Positions 34,719-44,057 of a stretch of 64,000 bases of DNA are shown here, one piece after another. The notes under the pieces were generated by a model. The model worked only from the letters and a program-made list of their open reading frames with translations, was not told where the DNA came from and ran no database searches. Origin of the DNA: Bacteroidota bacterium (GTDB lineage Bacteria; Bacteroidota; Bacteroidia; Flavobacteriales; Flavobacteriaceae); the NCBI GenBank assembly GCA_947447375.1, contig CANFJB010000011.1, positions 1 to 64,000 of the forward strand, given 5' to 3'. Position numbers and translations under genes: made by a program. Position 1 is the stretch's first letter. Each line of letters starts with the position of its first letter.

Positions 34719-36038
34719 ATGGTAAATCTTGAAAAAGGAAATTCGAAATTATTAAACGCTTGGGCCTTTTATGATTGGGCAAATTCCGTTTATAGCCTGG
34801 TAATTGCTTCAGCTATATTTCCAATATTTTACGGTGCGTTATTTAAAATAAAAGGCAGTTTATACATTGATATATTTGGCACAACCTTAAAAAGTACCGC
34901 TTTAATTAGTTTTGTAACTGCAGCCGCTTTTTTATTAGTGGCATTAATTTCCCCATTACTTTCGGGAATAGCAGATTTCGTTGGAAATAAAAAGAATTTC
35001 ATGAAGTTCTTTTGTTATTTAGGAGCTTTATCTTGTATCGCTTTATATTGGTTTTCATTAGAGAATATTTATTGGAGTTTGTTGGCCTATTTTCTTGGTT
35101 TGGTAGGATTTTGGGGAAGTTTAGTGTTCTATAATTCCTATTTACCAGATATTGCATTTCCAGAGCAACAAGACGGTATTAGCGCTAAAGGATACTCATT
35201 AGGTTATATTGGAAGTGTTTTACTACTAATCGTAAATCTTGCCATGGTAATGAAACCAGAATTATTTGGGATTTCAGGCACTTCTGGAGAAGCTAAAATG
35301 AAAGCCATGCGCTACTCTTTTATAACTGTAGGTGTATGGTGGATTCTATTTAGTCAATATACTTATTACTATTTGCCAAAAGGAAATAAAGGTCAAAAAA
35401 TTACTAAATCGGTTATTTTTAATGGCTTCCACGAACTTAAGAAAGTTTGGGGCATATTGGGCGAAAACCTTCAATTAAAACGATTTTTAGGTAGTTTTTT
35501 TGTGTACGGTATGGCAGTGCAAACCGTCATGATTGTTGCGGTTTATTTTGGAGAACAAGAAATTCTATGGGCTTCAGACAGTGAAAAAACAACGGTTTTA
35601 ATTATTAGTATTTTAGTGATACAATTGGTTGCTATTTTAGGAGCTATTCTAACTTCTAAAGCTTCCGCAAAATTCGGAAACATTGTCACCTTAATTTTTC
35701 TAAATTGTGTTTGGGCAGTTTTATGTGTGGTTGCTTTTTTTGTAACAACACCAATAGAATTTTACCTTACAGCAGGATTTGTAGGTTTAGTAATGGGCGG
35801 AATTCAAGCACTTTCAAGATCTACATATTCAAAATTATTACCTGAAACTGATGATACCGCTTCCTTTTTTAGCTTTTATGATGTAACTGAAAAAATAGGA
35901 ATTGTAATCGGAATGTTATTGTACGGTATAATCGACCAAGTAACTGGAAGTCCAAGATATTCAATAATTTTCCTTTGTTTGTTCTTCTTTTCAGGAATAA
36001 TATTATTATCAAGAGTTAGAAAAATTACCAATGAATAA
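34719..36038 (+). CDS. MFS transporter, UMF1/Atg22-like
   Basis: A 439-residue inner-membrane protein with about 12 predicted helices. The opening LLNAWAFYDWANSVYSLVI (about 10-28) is the hallmark of the bacterial UMF1/Atg22-like MFS subfamily. Further typical segments are SPLLSGIADFVGNKKNFMKFF (the MFS loop 2-3 motif), YNSYLPDIAF and GGIQALSRSTYSKLLPE. Relatives of vacuolar Atg22 export amino acids, but bacterial substrates are unknown. The following lipoprotein gene begins 40 bp after its stop if the later start is used. Confidence 0.85.
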   Translation: MVNLEKGNSKLLNAWAFYDWANSVYSLVIASAIFPIFYGALFKIKGSLYIDIFGTTLKSTALISFVTAAAFLLVALISPLLSGIADFVGNKKNFMKFFCYLGALSCIALYWFSLENIYWSLLAYFLGLVGFWGSLVFYNSYLPDIAFPEQQDGISAKGYSLGYIGSVLLLIVNLAMVMKPELFGISGTSGEAKMKAMRYSFITVGVWWILFSQYTYYYLPKGNKGQKITKSVIFNGFHELKKVWGILGENLQLKRFLGSFFVYGMAVQTVMIVAVYFGEQEILWASDSEKTTVLIISILVIQLVAILGAILTSKASAKFGNIVTLIFLNCVWAVLCVVAFFVTTPIEFYLTAGFVGLVMGGIQALSRSTYSKLLPETDDTASFFSFYDVTEKIGIVIGMLLYGIIDQVTGSPRYSIIFLCLFFFSGIILLSRVRKITNE

Positions 36039-36078
36039 TATTTTTAAATTATATTTGACAAAAATTAATCCCTTAATA

Positions 36079-36606
36079 ATGAAAACAATTAAATTTTCAG
36101 CCGCAGTTCTAACTGTAATTACACTTTTTTCAATTTCTTCATGTAATATTGAACCTGTTGATTCTGATTTATTAGGAAACTTAATTAATCCTGCAAGTGT
36201 GGCTGGAACCTATAGAATGACTGCTTTTAATACTGGAATTCCAACCGATTTAAATCATGACGGAACTTCTTCAACCAACCAAATGCTAGAAACAACTTGC
36301 TTCAATGGAAGTATAATTGTTATCAACCCTGATGGAACTTTTAGAGCAACATCGAAAGGAGTGGATATTAGTTCCTCTTCTTCATTAACTTGTTTTTCAG
36401 ATCCAGATTACACGGGAACATGGACATTAAATGCAACGGTATTAAAATTAACTTACATCGATACTGGTGTGGTTGTAGAAGAATTATTTTCAGTTTCTGG
36501 AAATAAATTATTGTATTCTGTGCCTCAAGGACAAGTCGTTGGAACTACCGCTACTAACGTTCCAGTATTTTTAACCACAAGTTATAATATTGTTTACACT
36601 AAATAA
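36079..36606 (+). CDS. Lipocalin-like small lipoprotein of unknown function
   Basis: A 175-residue exported lipoprotein. The ATG at 36079 is chosen because it places a signal peptide (MKTIKFSAAVLTVITLFSISS) directly at the N terminus, with the lipobox SISSC; the in-frame start 16 codons upstream overlaps the preceding gene. The mature part has alternating strands: GTYRMTAFNTGIPTDLNHDG, IIVINPDGTFRATSKG and YTGTWTLNATVLKLTYIDTG. This resembles the lipocalin-like (DUF4923/Lipocalin_4 type) domains common in Bacteroidota lipoproteins. No catalytic residues are apparent and the ligand is unknown. Ends at a strong terminator. Confidence 0.7.
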   Translation: MKTIKFSAAVLTVITLFSISSCNIEPVDSDLLGNLINPASVAGTYRMTAFNTGIPTDLNHDGTSSTNQMLETTCFNGSIIVINPDGTFRATSKGVDISSSSSLTCFSDPDYTGTWTLNATVLKLTYIDTGVVVEELFSVSGNKLLYSVPQGQVVGTTATNVPVFLTTSYNIVYTK

Positions 36607-36626
36607 TTGGCAATAGCATATCGTCA

Positions 36627-36660
36627 ACAAAGCTATCTTTCTTAGGTAGCTTTTTTTTTC
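36627..36660 (+). terminator. Terminator of the lipoprotein gene
   Basis: AAAGCTATCT pairs with AGGTAGCTTT (36629-36638 with 36644-36653, one wobble), followed by a T-run to 36659. Confidence 0.85.
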
Positions 36661-36807
36661 GAATGGCACAATGATTGCAATATTGTTATAAAATATTCAA
36701 TTTAAAGTTCTTACTTTTTTGCTACAGCAAATAAACACTAGACTTTTCAATGACTATTTGATTTACGAAGTATTTAATTTTAATTTCAAAACGACCTAAT
36801 TATATAT

Positions 36808-39258
36808 ATGTCAAATCCAAAAATAATTACCATTGACAATTTGTCACTTCAAGAATTTGATTCAGAAGCTGATTTAATTCCGCTTTTAACTCCCGAAGAC
36901 GAAGAAGAAATAAACAATGAAGAATTACCCGAATCATTGGCGATTTTACCTTTAAGAAATACCGTACTTTTTCCAGGAGTTGTAATTCCAATTACCGCTG
37001 GAAGAGATAAATCGATTAAATTAATTAACGATGCCAATGCGGCTGGAAAAGATATTGGAGTAGTTTCTCAAAAAAATGAAGACGTTGAAGATCCTACTGA
37101 AAATGATATTCATTCTATTGGAACAGTAGCGAAAATATTAAGAGTACTCAAAATGCCTGACGGAAATATCACTGTTATTTTACAAGGAAAAAAACGTTTT
37201 GAGATAGATAAAGTAATTTCTGAAAATCCATATTTAACAGCTTCTGTAAAGAATATTACAGAATCTCAGCCTTTAAAAAAAGACAAGGAATTTGATGTAA
37301 TTATCGATTCTATCAAGGACTTATCGATTCAAATAATTAAGGAAAGTCCAAACATTCCAACCGAAGCTACTTTTGCAATTAAAAATATTGAAAGCAAATC
37401 TTTCTTGATCAATTTTGTGTCTTCAAACATGAATTTATCAGTTAAAGAAAAACAAGAGTTATTGAATATTACTGATTTGAAATCTAGAGCTTTAGAAACT
37501 TTAAGATACATGAATATTGAGCTTCAAAAATTGGAGTTAAAAAACGATATTCAATCCAAAGTTCGATTTGATTTGGACCAACAACAACGGGAGTACTTTT
37601 TGCACCAGCAAATGAAAACCATCCAAGAAGAATTGGGTGGTGCTTCTCAAGAGGAAGAAATTGAAGAAATGGCTGCCAAGGCTTCTCAAAAGAAATGGAA
37701 CGAAGAAACTAAAAAACATTTCGATAAAGAGTTAGCAAAAATGCGCAGAATGAACCCGCAAGCTCCCGATTTTGGAATTCAACGCAATTACTTAGAATTG
37801 TTTTTAGACTTGCCTTGGAATGAATATTCTAAAGATAATTTCGATTTAAAAAGAGCTCAAAAAATTCTTGATAAAGAACACTTCGGATTGGAAGAAGTGA
37901 AGAAAAGAATGATCGAACATTTGGCAGTTTTAAAATTGCGTAATGACATGAAATCACCAATTATCTGTTTGACAGGTCCTCCGGGTGTGGGTAAAACCTC
38001 CATTGGGAAGTCGGTTGCAGAAGCATTGGGAAGAAAATACGTTCGTATTTCTCTTGGTGGACTTCGTGATGAATCTGAAATTCGTGGACACAGGAAAACC
38101 TATATTGGCGCGATGTCAGGAAGAATTATCCAGAGTTTGAAAAAAGCTGGAACTTCTAATCCTGTATTTGTATTAGATGAAATAGACAAATTAGCATTAG
38201 GAAATCAAGGTGATCCTTCTTCAGCGTTATTGGAAGTTTTAGATCCTGAGCAAAACAGCTCTTTCTACGATAATTTTCTTGAATTGGGTTACGATTTATC
38301 AAAAGTGATGTTCATTGCGACTTCAAATAATATGGCGACAATCCAACCTGCTTTGCGTGACAGAATGGAAATCATAAAAATGTCAGGTTATACTATTGAA
38401 GAAAAAATCGAAATTGCCCGCCAACATCTATTCCCGCGTCAATTGAAAGAACATGGTTTGTCGACTAAGGATTTGACAATTGGTAAAAAACAATTAGAAA
38501 AAATTGTTGAAGGATATACTCGTGAATCGGGAGTTCGTGGTTTAGAAGCTAAAATTGCGCAAGTAATTAGAAATGCTGCCAAATCAATTGCGATGGACGA
38601 AGAGTACAATAAAAAAGTAACCGACGAAGACATCGTGAAAGTTTTGGGCGTACCAAGATTAGAACGCGATAAATATGAAAATAACGATGTTGCAGGAGTT
38701 GTAACTGGATTGGCTTGGACCAGCGTTGGAGGTGATATTCTTTTCATTGAATCACTGATATCAAAAGGAAAAGGATCCATGACTATTACAGGAAATCTAG
38801 GAACGGTGATGAAGGAATCGGCAACAATTGCTTTAGAATACATTAAATCAAATGCAGATATTTTCGGGATTGATCCTGAATTATTGTCAAAATACAATGT
38901 TCACTTGCACGTTCCTGAAGGGGCAACACCAAAAGACGGACCAAGTGCTGGTATTGCAATGTTAACGTCTTTAGTGTCTTTGTTTACACAAAAGAGAGTT
39001 AAGAAAAGTCTTGCTATGACTGGAGAAATCACTTTGAGAGGTAAAGTATTGCCTGTTGGTGGAATCAAAGAAAAAATCTTGGCTGCCAAAAGAGCCAACA
39101 TCAAAGAGATTATTCTTTGCCACGAAAATAAAAGCGATATTGACGAAATCAAACCGGAATATCTTGAGGGCTTGACTTTTCATTATGTGAAAGAAATGAG
39201 CGAAGTCCTTAAAATTGCGCTTCTAGATCAGAAAGTTAAAAATGCAAAAGTATTATAA
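36808..39258 (+). CDS. lon: ATP-dependent protease Lon
   Basis: An 816-residue LonA protease that degrades misfolded and regulatory proteins in the cytoplasm. The N-terminal LAN domain starts after an acidic leader of about 45 residues (LAILPLRNTVLFPGVVIPI). The AAA+ module has Walker A GPPGVGKTSIGKS, Walker B VFVLDEIDKL and sensor regions. The protease domain carries the Ser-Lys dyad: S in PKDGPSAGIAM and K in LPVGGIKEKILAAKRA. Length agrees with other flavobacterial Lon proteins. It is followed by a perfect terminator and then porQ-cmk. No HAIR/CIRCE-type site is recognised upstream. Confidence 0.97.
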   Translation: MSNPKIITIDNLSLQEFDSEADLIPLLTPEDEEEINNEELPESLAILPLRNTVLFPGVVIPITAGRDKSIKLINDANAAGKDIGVVSQKNEDVEDPTENDIHSIGTVAKILRVLKMPDGNITVILQGKKRFEIDKVISENPYLTASVKNITESQPLKKDKEFDVIIDSIKDLSIQIIKESPNIPTEATFAIKNIESKSFLINFVSSNMNLSVKEKQELLNITDLKSRALETLRYMNIELQKLELKNDIQSKVRFDLDQQQREYFLHQQMKTIQEELGGASQEEEIEEMAAKASQKKWNEETKKHFDKELAKMRRMNPQAPDFGIQRNYLELFLDLPWNEYSKDNFDLKRAQKILDKEHFGLEEVKKRMIEHLAVLKLRNDMKSPIICLTGPPGVGKTSIGKSVAEALGRKYVRISLGGLRDESEIRGHRKTYIGAMSGRIIQSLKKAGTSNPVFVLDEIDKLALGNQGDPSSALLEVLDPEQNSSFYDNFLELGYDLSKVMFIATSNNMATIQPALRDRMEIIKMSGYTIEEKIEIARQHLFPRQLKEHGLSTKDLTIGKKQLEKIVEGYTRESGVRGLEAKIAQVIRNAAKSIAMDEEYNKKVTDEDIVKVLGVPRLERDKYENNDVAGVVTGLAWTSVGGDILFIESLISKGKGSMTITGNLGTVMKESATIALEYIKSNADIFGIDPELLSKYNVHLHVPEGATPKDGPSAGIAMLTSLVSLFTQKRVKKSLAMTGEITLRGKVLPVGGIKEKILAAKRANIKEIILCHENKSDIDEIKPEYLEGLTFHYVKEMSEVLKIALLDQKVKNAKVL

Positions 39259-39259
39259 T

Positions 39260-39293
39260 TCAAAAACGGCTAAGAAATTAGCCGTTTTTTTTA
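39260..39293 (+). terminator. Terminator of lon
   Basis: An 11-bp perfect stem AAAACGGCTAA/TTAGCCGTTTT (39263-39273 with 39278-39288) with a GAAA loop, followed by T8. Confidence 0.9.
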
Positions 39294-39342
39294 TTAAAAA
39301 TAATATCTTCGCAATTGCGTTATCTATGCATAAATAATTAAG

Positions 39343-40365
39343 ATGTTCAACAAATACTTATATGCTTTTCTGCTACTTTTTTGCACCATCACTTATGGTC
39401 AAATAGGAGGTCAGTCTGTATATCAATTTTTGAATCTGGTTACTTCGCCTAGGCAAGCGGCTTTGGGTGGCAAAACGGTAACTATTTATGACGAAGATGT
39501 TAATCAGGCCAATTTTAATCCTGCGACAATTAATGATCAAATGGACAATCATTTGGCAATGAATTACGGAAATTATTTTGGCGAAGTTACCTACGGAACG
39601 GCTTCATATGCTTATACTTTTGATCGCCATGTACAAACATTTCAAGCCGGAATTAATTACATCAATTACGGGAAATTTCAAGGAACAGACGAAACAGGAA
39701 ATTTTACTTCGGAATTTACAGGAAGTGAAATCGCCCTTTCCATGGGATATTCATTTATGATTCCTGATATTCCCATTCATTTTGGTACTTCAGCAAAATT
39801 TATCTCCTCCAATTTAGAAAGGTACAATTCTTTCGGTGGTGCCATTGATATTGGCGCTTTGTTTATTGACGAACGAAACGATGTCAATTGGGCTTTGGTA
39901 GTGAGAAATATTGGAACACAATTCACTTCCTATTCGGGTGTGAATGAAAAATTACCGATGGAAGTTTTGATTGGAGTTTCTCAACAAGTAGAAAATGTTC
40001 CCATTCGTTGGCACCTAACATTAGAAAATTTACAGCAGTGGAATATTGCATTTTCAAATCCCGCGCATGCCGTTGGATCAATTGATGGTGGTTCAACGCC
40101 AGAAAAAGTCTCTGGGATTAATAATGCTTTACGACACGTAATTATAGGAGCAGAATTATTTCCTCAAAAGAGTTTCAATCTACGTATAGGTTATAATTTT
40201 CGAAGAGGCGAGGAGCTGAGTGTTTTAGAGCAACGTACCTTTGCAGGAATGTCGTTTGGTTTCGGATTAAAATTCAATAATATGAAATTTAATTATTCCT
40301 ACTCACGCTATACAATGGCAGGAAATACGAGCTTATTTGGTTTAACTATTAACTTTCAAGAATAG
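39343..40365 (+). CDS. porQ: Type IX secretion system protein PorQ
   Basis: A 340-residue outer-membrane beta-barrel protein with a signal peptide (residues 1-19, ending ITYGQ). It belongs to the PorQ/PorV-like family: the start GQSVYQFLNLVTSPRQAALGGKTVTIYDEDVNQANFNPA is characteristic, and the C terminus ends with barrel strands (FNYSYSRYTMAGNTSLFGLTINF). PorQ, with PorU, PorV and PorZ, makes up the attachment complex that processes and anchors T9SS cargo. Two putative cargo proteins are encoded in this window (8028-8795 and 61907-63004). It lies 3 bp before cmk, an arrangement seen in other flavobacteria as I recall. Confidence 0.88.
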   Translation: MFNKYLYAFLLLFCTITYGQIGGQSVYQFLNLVTSPRQAALGGKTVTIYDEDVNQANFNPATINDQMDNHLAMNYGNYFGEVTYGTASYAYTFDRHVQTFQAGINYINYGKFQGTDETGNFTSEFTGSEIALSMGYSFMIPDIPIHFGTSAKFISSNLERYNSFGGAIDIGALFIDERNDVNWALVVRNIGTQFTSYSGVNEKLPMEVLIGVSQQVENVPIRWHLTLENLQQWNIAFSNPAHAVGSIDGGSTPEKVSGINNALRHVIIGAELFPQKSFNLRIGYNFRRGEELSVLEQRTFAGMSFGFGLKFNNMKFNYSYSRYTMAGNTSLFGLTINFQE

Positions 40366-40368
40366 ATT

Positions 40369-41058
40369 TTGGATAAAAAAATTACTATCGCAATCGACGG
40401 ATTCTCCTCTACTGGGAAAAGTACTTTGGCAAAACAATTGGCAAAACATTTAGGTTATGTCTATGTTGATACTGGTGCCATGTATCGTGCCTTGGCCTAT
40501 TTTGCTATGAAAAACGAATTCATCAATAACGATCATTTTGATAAATTGTCATTGATAAATAGTTTGCCAAATATCAAATTGCACTTCCAATTCAATCCTG
40601 AGTTGGGCTTTGCAGAAATGTATTTGAACAATGAAAATATCGAAAAACAAATTCGTACTATAGAAGTTTCCAACTTTGTAAGTAAAGTAGCCGAAGTTTC
40701 TGAAGTTCGTGCTAAATTAGTCGAGCAACAACAAGAAATGGGCAAGAACAAAGGAATTGTAATGGACGGAAGGGACATTGCTTCGGTGGTTTTTCCCAAT
40801 GCCGAACTTAAAATTTTCATGACTGCCAGTGCGCAAACTCGTGCGCAAAGGCGCTTTGAGGAATTGCAACAAAAAGGCGATACGGTTTCATTTGACGAAG
40901 TTTTAAAAAACGTTGAAGAACGCGATTATATTGATACACACCGCGCCGATTCTCCTTTAGTTAAAGATAAAAATGCTATTGAAATTGATAATTCCCATTT
41001 GTCAAGAGAAGAACAATTTGACCAAGTATTAAATTTAGTGACTACAATTTTAGGATAA
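40369..41058 (+). CDS. cmk: Cytidylate kinase
   Basis: A 229-residue P-loop kinase phosphorylating CMP and dCMP. The start is TTG at 40369 (MDKKITIAIDGFSSTGKSTLAKQLA), 3 bp after porQ, which is the only start giving the complete P-loop strand. Other blocks: YVDTGAMYRALAYFA, VMDGRDIASVVFPNAELKIFMTAS and the lid RDYIDTHRADSPL. Length is normal. Co-transcribed and probably translationally coupled with porQ. Confidence 0.94.
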   Translation: MDKKITIAIDGFSSTGKSTLAKQLAKHLGYVYVDTGAMYRALAYFAMKNEFINNDHFDKLSLINSLPNIKLHFQFNPELGFAEMYLNNENIEKQIRTIEVSNFVSKVAEVSEVRAKLVEQQQEMGKNKGIVMDGRDIASVVFPNAELKIFMTASAQTRAQRRFEELQQKGDTVSFDEVLKNVEERDYIDTHRADSPLVKDKNAIEIDNSHLSREEQFDQVLNLVTTILG

Positions 41059-41124
41059 TTGCTCCATTTGTATCAATAAATTATTAGATTTACAAAACTA
41101 TTAAATAACCAAAAATACAAACCT

Positions 41125-42378
41125 ATGAATATTAAAAATCGTCTTACAATAATGAGTTTCCTGCAGTTTTTTGTTTGGGGAGCTTGGTTGATTACCGTTG
41201 GAAATTATTGGTTCGCTTCTAAACAATGGAGTGGTGCCGAATTTGGAGCTGTATTTTCAACATTGGGACTTTCTTCAATATTGATGCCGGCATTAACGGG
41301 AATCATTGCAGATAAATACATGAATGCTGAAAAATTATACGGAATTTTACACATTCTAGGCGGTTTAATCCTTTGTTATATTCCTCAAGTTGATTCTCCA
41401 ACTTCCTTTTTCTGGGTGATTTTCATGGCGATGCTTTGTTACATGCCAACTATTTCACTTTCCAATTCTATTGCTTACACGATATTAAAAGACAATAAAT
41501 TTGATGTAGTAAAAGTATTTCCGCCTATTCGCGTTTGGGGAACTATTGGTTTTATTGTAGCGATGTGGATTACCAATTTAACAGGAAATAAAGCTTCCGC
41601 AAATATGTTTTACATTTCTGCAATAGCGGCAATTTCATTAGGGATTTACTCGTTTTTCCTACCTAAATGTCCTCCGCAAAATCTTATTTCTAAAGATTCT
41701 ACGTTGGCACAAAAATTAGGATTGGATGCTTTTAAGCTTTTCGGAACTTACAAAGTAGCGTTGTTCTTAATATTCTCCATGTTTTTAGGCGCTGCTTTGC
41801 AATTAACCAACATGTATGGCGATACTTTTCTTTCTGATTTTTCAAAAGTTCCGGCTTACGAAAATTCATTTGTGGTTAAATATTCTACAATTATAATGTC
41901 GATTTCTCAAATATCGGAAACATTGTTTATACTTGCTATTCCGTTTTTCCTTAAACGATTTGGTATCAAGCAAGTTATGTTGATTTCGATGGTAGCTTGG
42001 GTATTGCGATTTGGATTGTTTGCATATGGAGATCCTTCAGGCGGACTTTGGATGATTATTTTATCGTGTATCGTTTACGGAATGGCCTTCGATTTCTTCA
42101 ATATTTCTGGTTCGTTATTCATTGAAACCTCTACCGATTCTTCTATTCGTTCCAGTGCGCAAGGATTATTTATGATGATGACCAACGGTTTTGGAGCCGT
42201 TCTAGGAAGTTCTATTAGCGGTTATGTAATTGATAAATATTTTACTCATGGTGGTGACAAAGATTGGCCTTCAATTTGGTCATGCTTCGCAATTTATGCG
42301 GCCGTAATTACTGTAGCCTTTGCCTTGTTTTTCAAACACGAACACAAACCTGAAGAAATTGCAGAAGTAAGTCATTAA
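41125..42378 (+). CDS. Nucleoside permease (NupG/XapB-type MFS)
   Basis: A 417-residue, about 12-helix inner-membrane protein of the nucleoside:H+ symporter family. The N-terminal block SFLQFFVWGAWLITVGNYWF, the loop ALTGIIADKYMNAEKLYG, SLSNSIAYTIL and PPIRVWGTIGFIVAMW, and GSLFIETSTDSSIRSSAQGLFMMMTNGFGA all match the family. It probably imports nucleosides. Monocistronic, 66 bp after cmk; a functional link with cytidylate kinase (pyrimidine salvage) is plausible but positional. Confidence 0.86.
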   Translation: MNIKNRLTIMSFLQFFVWGAWLITVGNYWFASKQWSGAEFGAVFSTLGLSSILMPALTGIIADKYMNAEKLYGILHILGGLILCYIPQVDSPTSFFWVIFMAMLCYMPTISLSNSIAYTILKDNKFDVVKVFPPIRVWGTIGFIVAMWITNLTGNKASANMFYISAIAAISLGIYSFFLPKCPPQNLISKDSTLAQKLGLDAFKLFGTYKVALFLIFSMFLGAALQLTNMYGDTFLSDFSKVPAYENSFVVKYSTIIMSISQISETLFILAIPFFLKRFGIKQVMLISMVAWVLRFGLFAYGDPSGGLWMIILSCIVYGMAFDFFNISGSLFIETSTDSSIRSSAQGLFMMMTNGFGAVLGSSISGYVIDKYFTHGGDKDWPSIWSCFAIYAAVITVAFALFFKHEHKPEEIAEVSH

Positions 42379-42395
42379 TTGAAACTACTCATAAA

Positions 42396-42430
42396 AAAAC
42401 CCGATAGCATTTGTTATCGGTTTTTTTTTG
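42396..42430 (+). terminator. Terminator of the nucleoside permease gene
   Basis: CCGATA (42401-42406) pairs with TATCGG (42415-42420) with an 8-nt loop, then T9. Confidence 0.78.
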
Positions 42431-42457
42431 CTACTGAAACAAATTCAGCATGACAAA

Positions 42458-42494
42458 AACAAAAAAAGCCAGGAAAATATCCTGGCTTTTATAT
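42458..42494. terminator. Terminator at the 3' end of the 485-residue protein gene
   Basis: A perfect AAAAGCCAGGA/TCCTGGCTTTT stem (42464-42490) with a 5-nt loop. The A-run on its left is the U-run of the minus-strand transcript ending at 42508. Confidence 0.88.
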
Positions 42495-42507
42495 AGTATA
42501 TCTTAAA

Positions 42508-43965
42508 TTAGTTATTGATTTCCAAAACTTTATTTGGGTCATAACCAAAAAGATGGTGTTTCTTAATGATTTCGCTAATTCCTTGTGGTAGCATGGTTTC
42601 CCAACCGGTTTGTCCCTCGCTAATCATTTTTAGAACTTCCCTAGAGAAAATTTCTAAATTTTGTGGATCGTAATCTTCAATATCGATTACTTTACCATTG
42701 AACTTAAAGAATTTGTACAATTCTTTCATTCTTGGGTGTACTTTCAAATTCTCAGAGTTTATAACTTCCTTGTTTTCCCCAAGCATTGGATACAAGAATA
42801 CTTTTAAATCGCGGTAGAATAATTTTCCAAACGCTTCTAATATTCCTCCACTTAAATGGCGGTAGTATTTTTCATCAAAAATATCAACTAAATTATTCAC
42901 TCCCATTGCCAATCCCATTCGAGCTTTGGTATATTTAGAGAAGTATTCAACTACTTTATAATATTCTTGGAAATTAGAAATCATTACCGTTTGTCCAAGT
43001 GAACAAAGTAATTCAGCACGATCCATAAAGTCACGTTCGTCAATTTCACCATCAGAACGCAAGTTAGATAGGGTGATTTCAAATATCACTAATGTATTTT
43101 CTTGGTTTACCTTATTTTCATTATAGAACATTTTTAAAGAATGCTCATACATGTCCATGTTTACCTTGGTTACTGGTCGGAAACTTCCTCGGAAAGCCAA
43201 AATGTTCTTTTTGTATAAAATAGCAGCAGGCAATATGTTATTTCCACTAGGGTCAAACATCACCGCGTCGGTCATGCCGTTTTTAACTAGTTGCAAACTC
43301 ATTAATCGGTTGTCAACATTTGCAAATCGAGGTCCAGAAAAATTGATGGTATCAATTTCTAATTGGTCTTTATCTAAGTGATCGTATAAATAGCGAAGTA
43401 GTTTTTTAGGATCGTTGTATTTGTAGTAGGCACCATAAATCAAGTTAACTCCTAAAATCCCTAAAGTTTCTTGCTGTAAACGAGCATCCGTTTCTTTAAA
43501 ACGAATGTGGATAATTATCTCATTTATTGCTTCGTCAGGTTCAATTTGGTAGCGAATACCAACCCATCCGTGTCCTTTGAATTGTTTTGCAAAGTCAATA
43601 GTAGCAACAGTATTGGCATAACTAAAAAACATTTTATTAGGATGTTTCTCTCTGCTCAATCGGTTTTCAATTAATGCATATTCGTGAGAAAGCATTTTTT
43701 TTAAACGACTTTCAGTTACATACCTTCCGTCTTCTTCATCACCATAAATAGCATCACTAAAATCTTTATCGTAGGCCGACATTGCTTTTGCGATCGTTCC
43801 TGAAGAACCACCTGCTCTAAAAAAATGTCTTACTGTTTCTTGTCCAGCACCGATTTCCGCAAAAGTTCCGTAGATATTTTCGTTTAAATTAATACGAAGT
43901 GCTTTGTCTTTAATAGAAGGGATTTGTTCGATGACTTTGTCACCTTTTAATTTAATTTCAGTCAC
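42508..43965 (-). CDS. Large conserved flavobacterial protein of unclear function
   Basis: A 485-residue soluble protein. The GTG at 43965 (VTEIKLKGDKVIEQIPSIKDKALRINLNEN) is chosen because a -7 promoter element lies at 43995-44002 and because longer in-frame starts run into the divergent MBL gene. Conserved-looking segments are FAEIGAGQETVRHFFRAGGSSGTIAKAMSAYD, FAKQFKGHGWVGIRYQ, ETLGILGVNLIYGA, LRGSFRPVTKVNMDMYEHSL and LEAFGKLFYRDLKVFLYP. No Walker motif, membrane segment or signal peptide is evident. Automatic annotations sometimes call homologues nicotinate-nucleotide adenylyltransferase, but I see no HxGH nucleotidyl-transferase motif to support that. Function is left open. Confidence 0.8.
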   Translation of the reverse strand: MTEIKLKGDKVIEQIPSIKDKALRINLNENIYGTFAEIGAGQETVRHFFRAGGSSGTIAKAMSAYDKDFSDAIYGDEEDGRYVTESRLKKMLSHEYALIENRLSREKHPNKMFFSYANTVATIDFAKQFKGHGWVGIRYQIEPDEAINEIIIHIRFKETDARLQQETLGILGVNLIYGAYYKYNDPKKLLRYLYDHLDKDQLEIDTINFSGPRFANVDNRLMSLQLVKNGMTDAVMFDPSGNNILPAAILYKKNILAFRGSFRPVTKVNMDMYEHSLKMFYNENKVNQENTLVIFEITLSNLRSDGEIDERDFMDRAELLCSLGQTVMISNFQEYYKVVEYFSKYTKARMGLAMGVNNLVDIFDEKYYRHLSGGILEAFGKLFYRDLKVFLYPMLGENKEVINSENLKVHPRMKELYKFFKFNGKVIDIEDYDPQNLEIFSREVLKMISEGQTGWETMLPQGISEIIKKHHLFGYDPNKVLEINN

Positions 43966-43994
43966 TTTTTTATGATTTACAATAAACTTGTTTA

Positions 43995-44002
43995 CAAAGT
44001 TA
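43995..44002 (-). promoter_or_regulatory. Putative -7 element (TAACTTTG) for the 485-residue protein gene
   Basis: The minus-strand exact TAnnTTTG match would start transcription about 23 nt before the GTG at 43965. It falls inside the longer in-frame candidate frames, arguing against them. Confidence 0.5.
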
Positions 44003-44036
44003 GTAAAATAGCACCTCATTAAAAGAATTTTAATAT

Positions 44037-44044
44037 TATTTTTG
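44037..44044 (+). promoter_or_regulatory. Putative -7 element (TATTTTTG) for the MBL hydrolase gene
   Basis: The exact TAnnTTTG match ends 13 bp before the GTG start, so the leader would be only about 7 nt, almost leaderless. It lies back-to-back with the divergent element at 43995. Confidence 0.45.
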
Positions 44045-44057
44045 TAAAAAAAATTAG

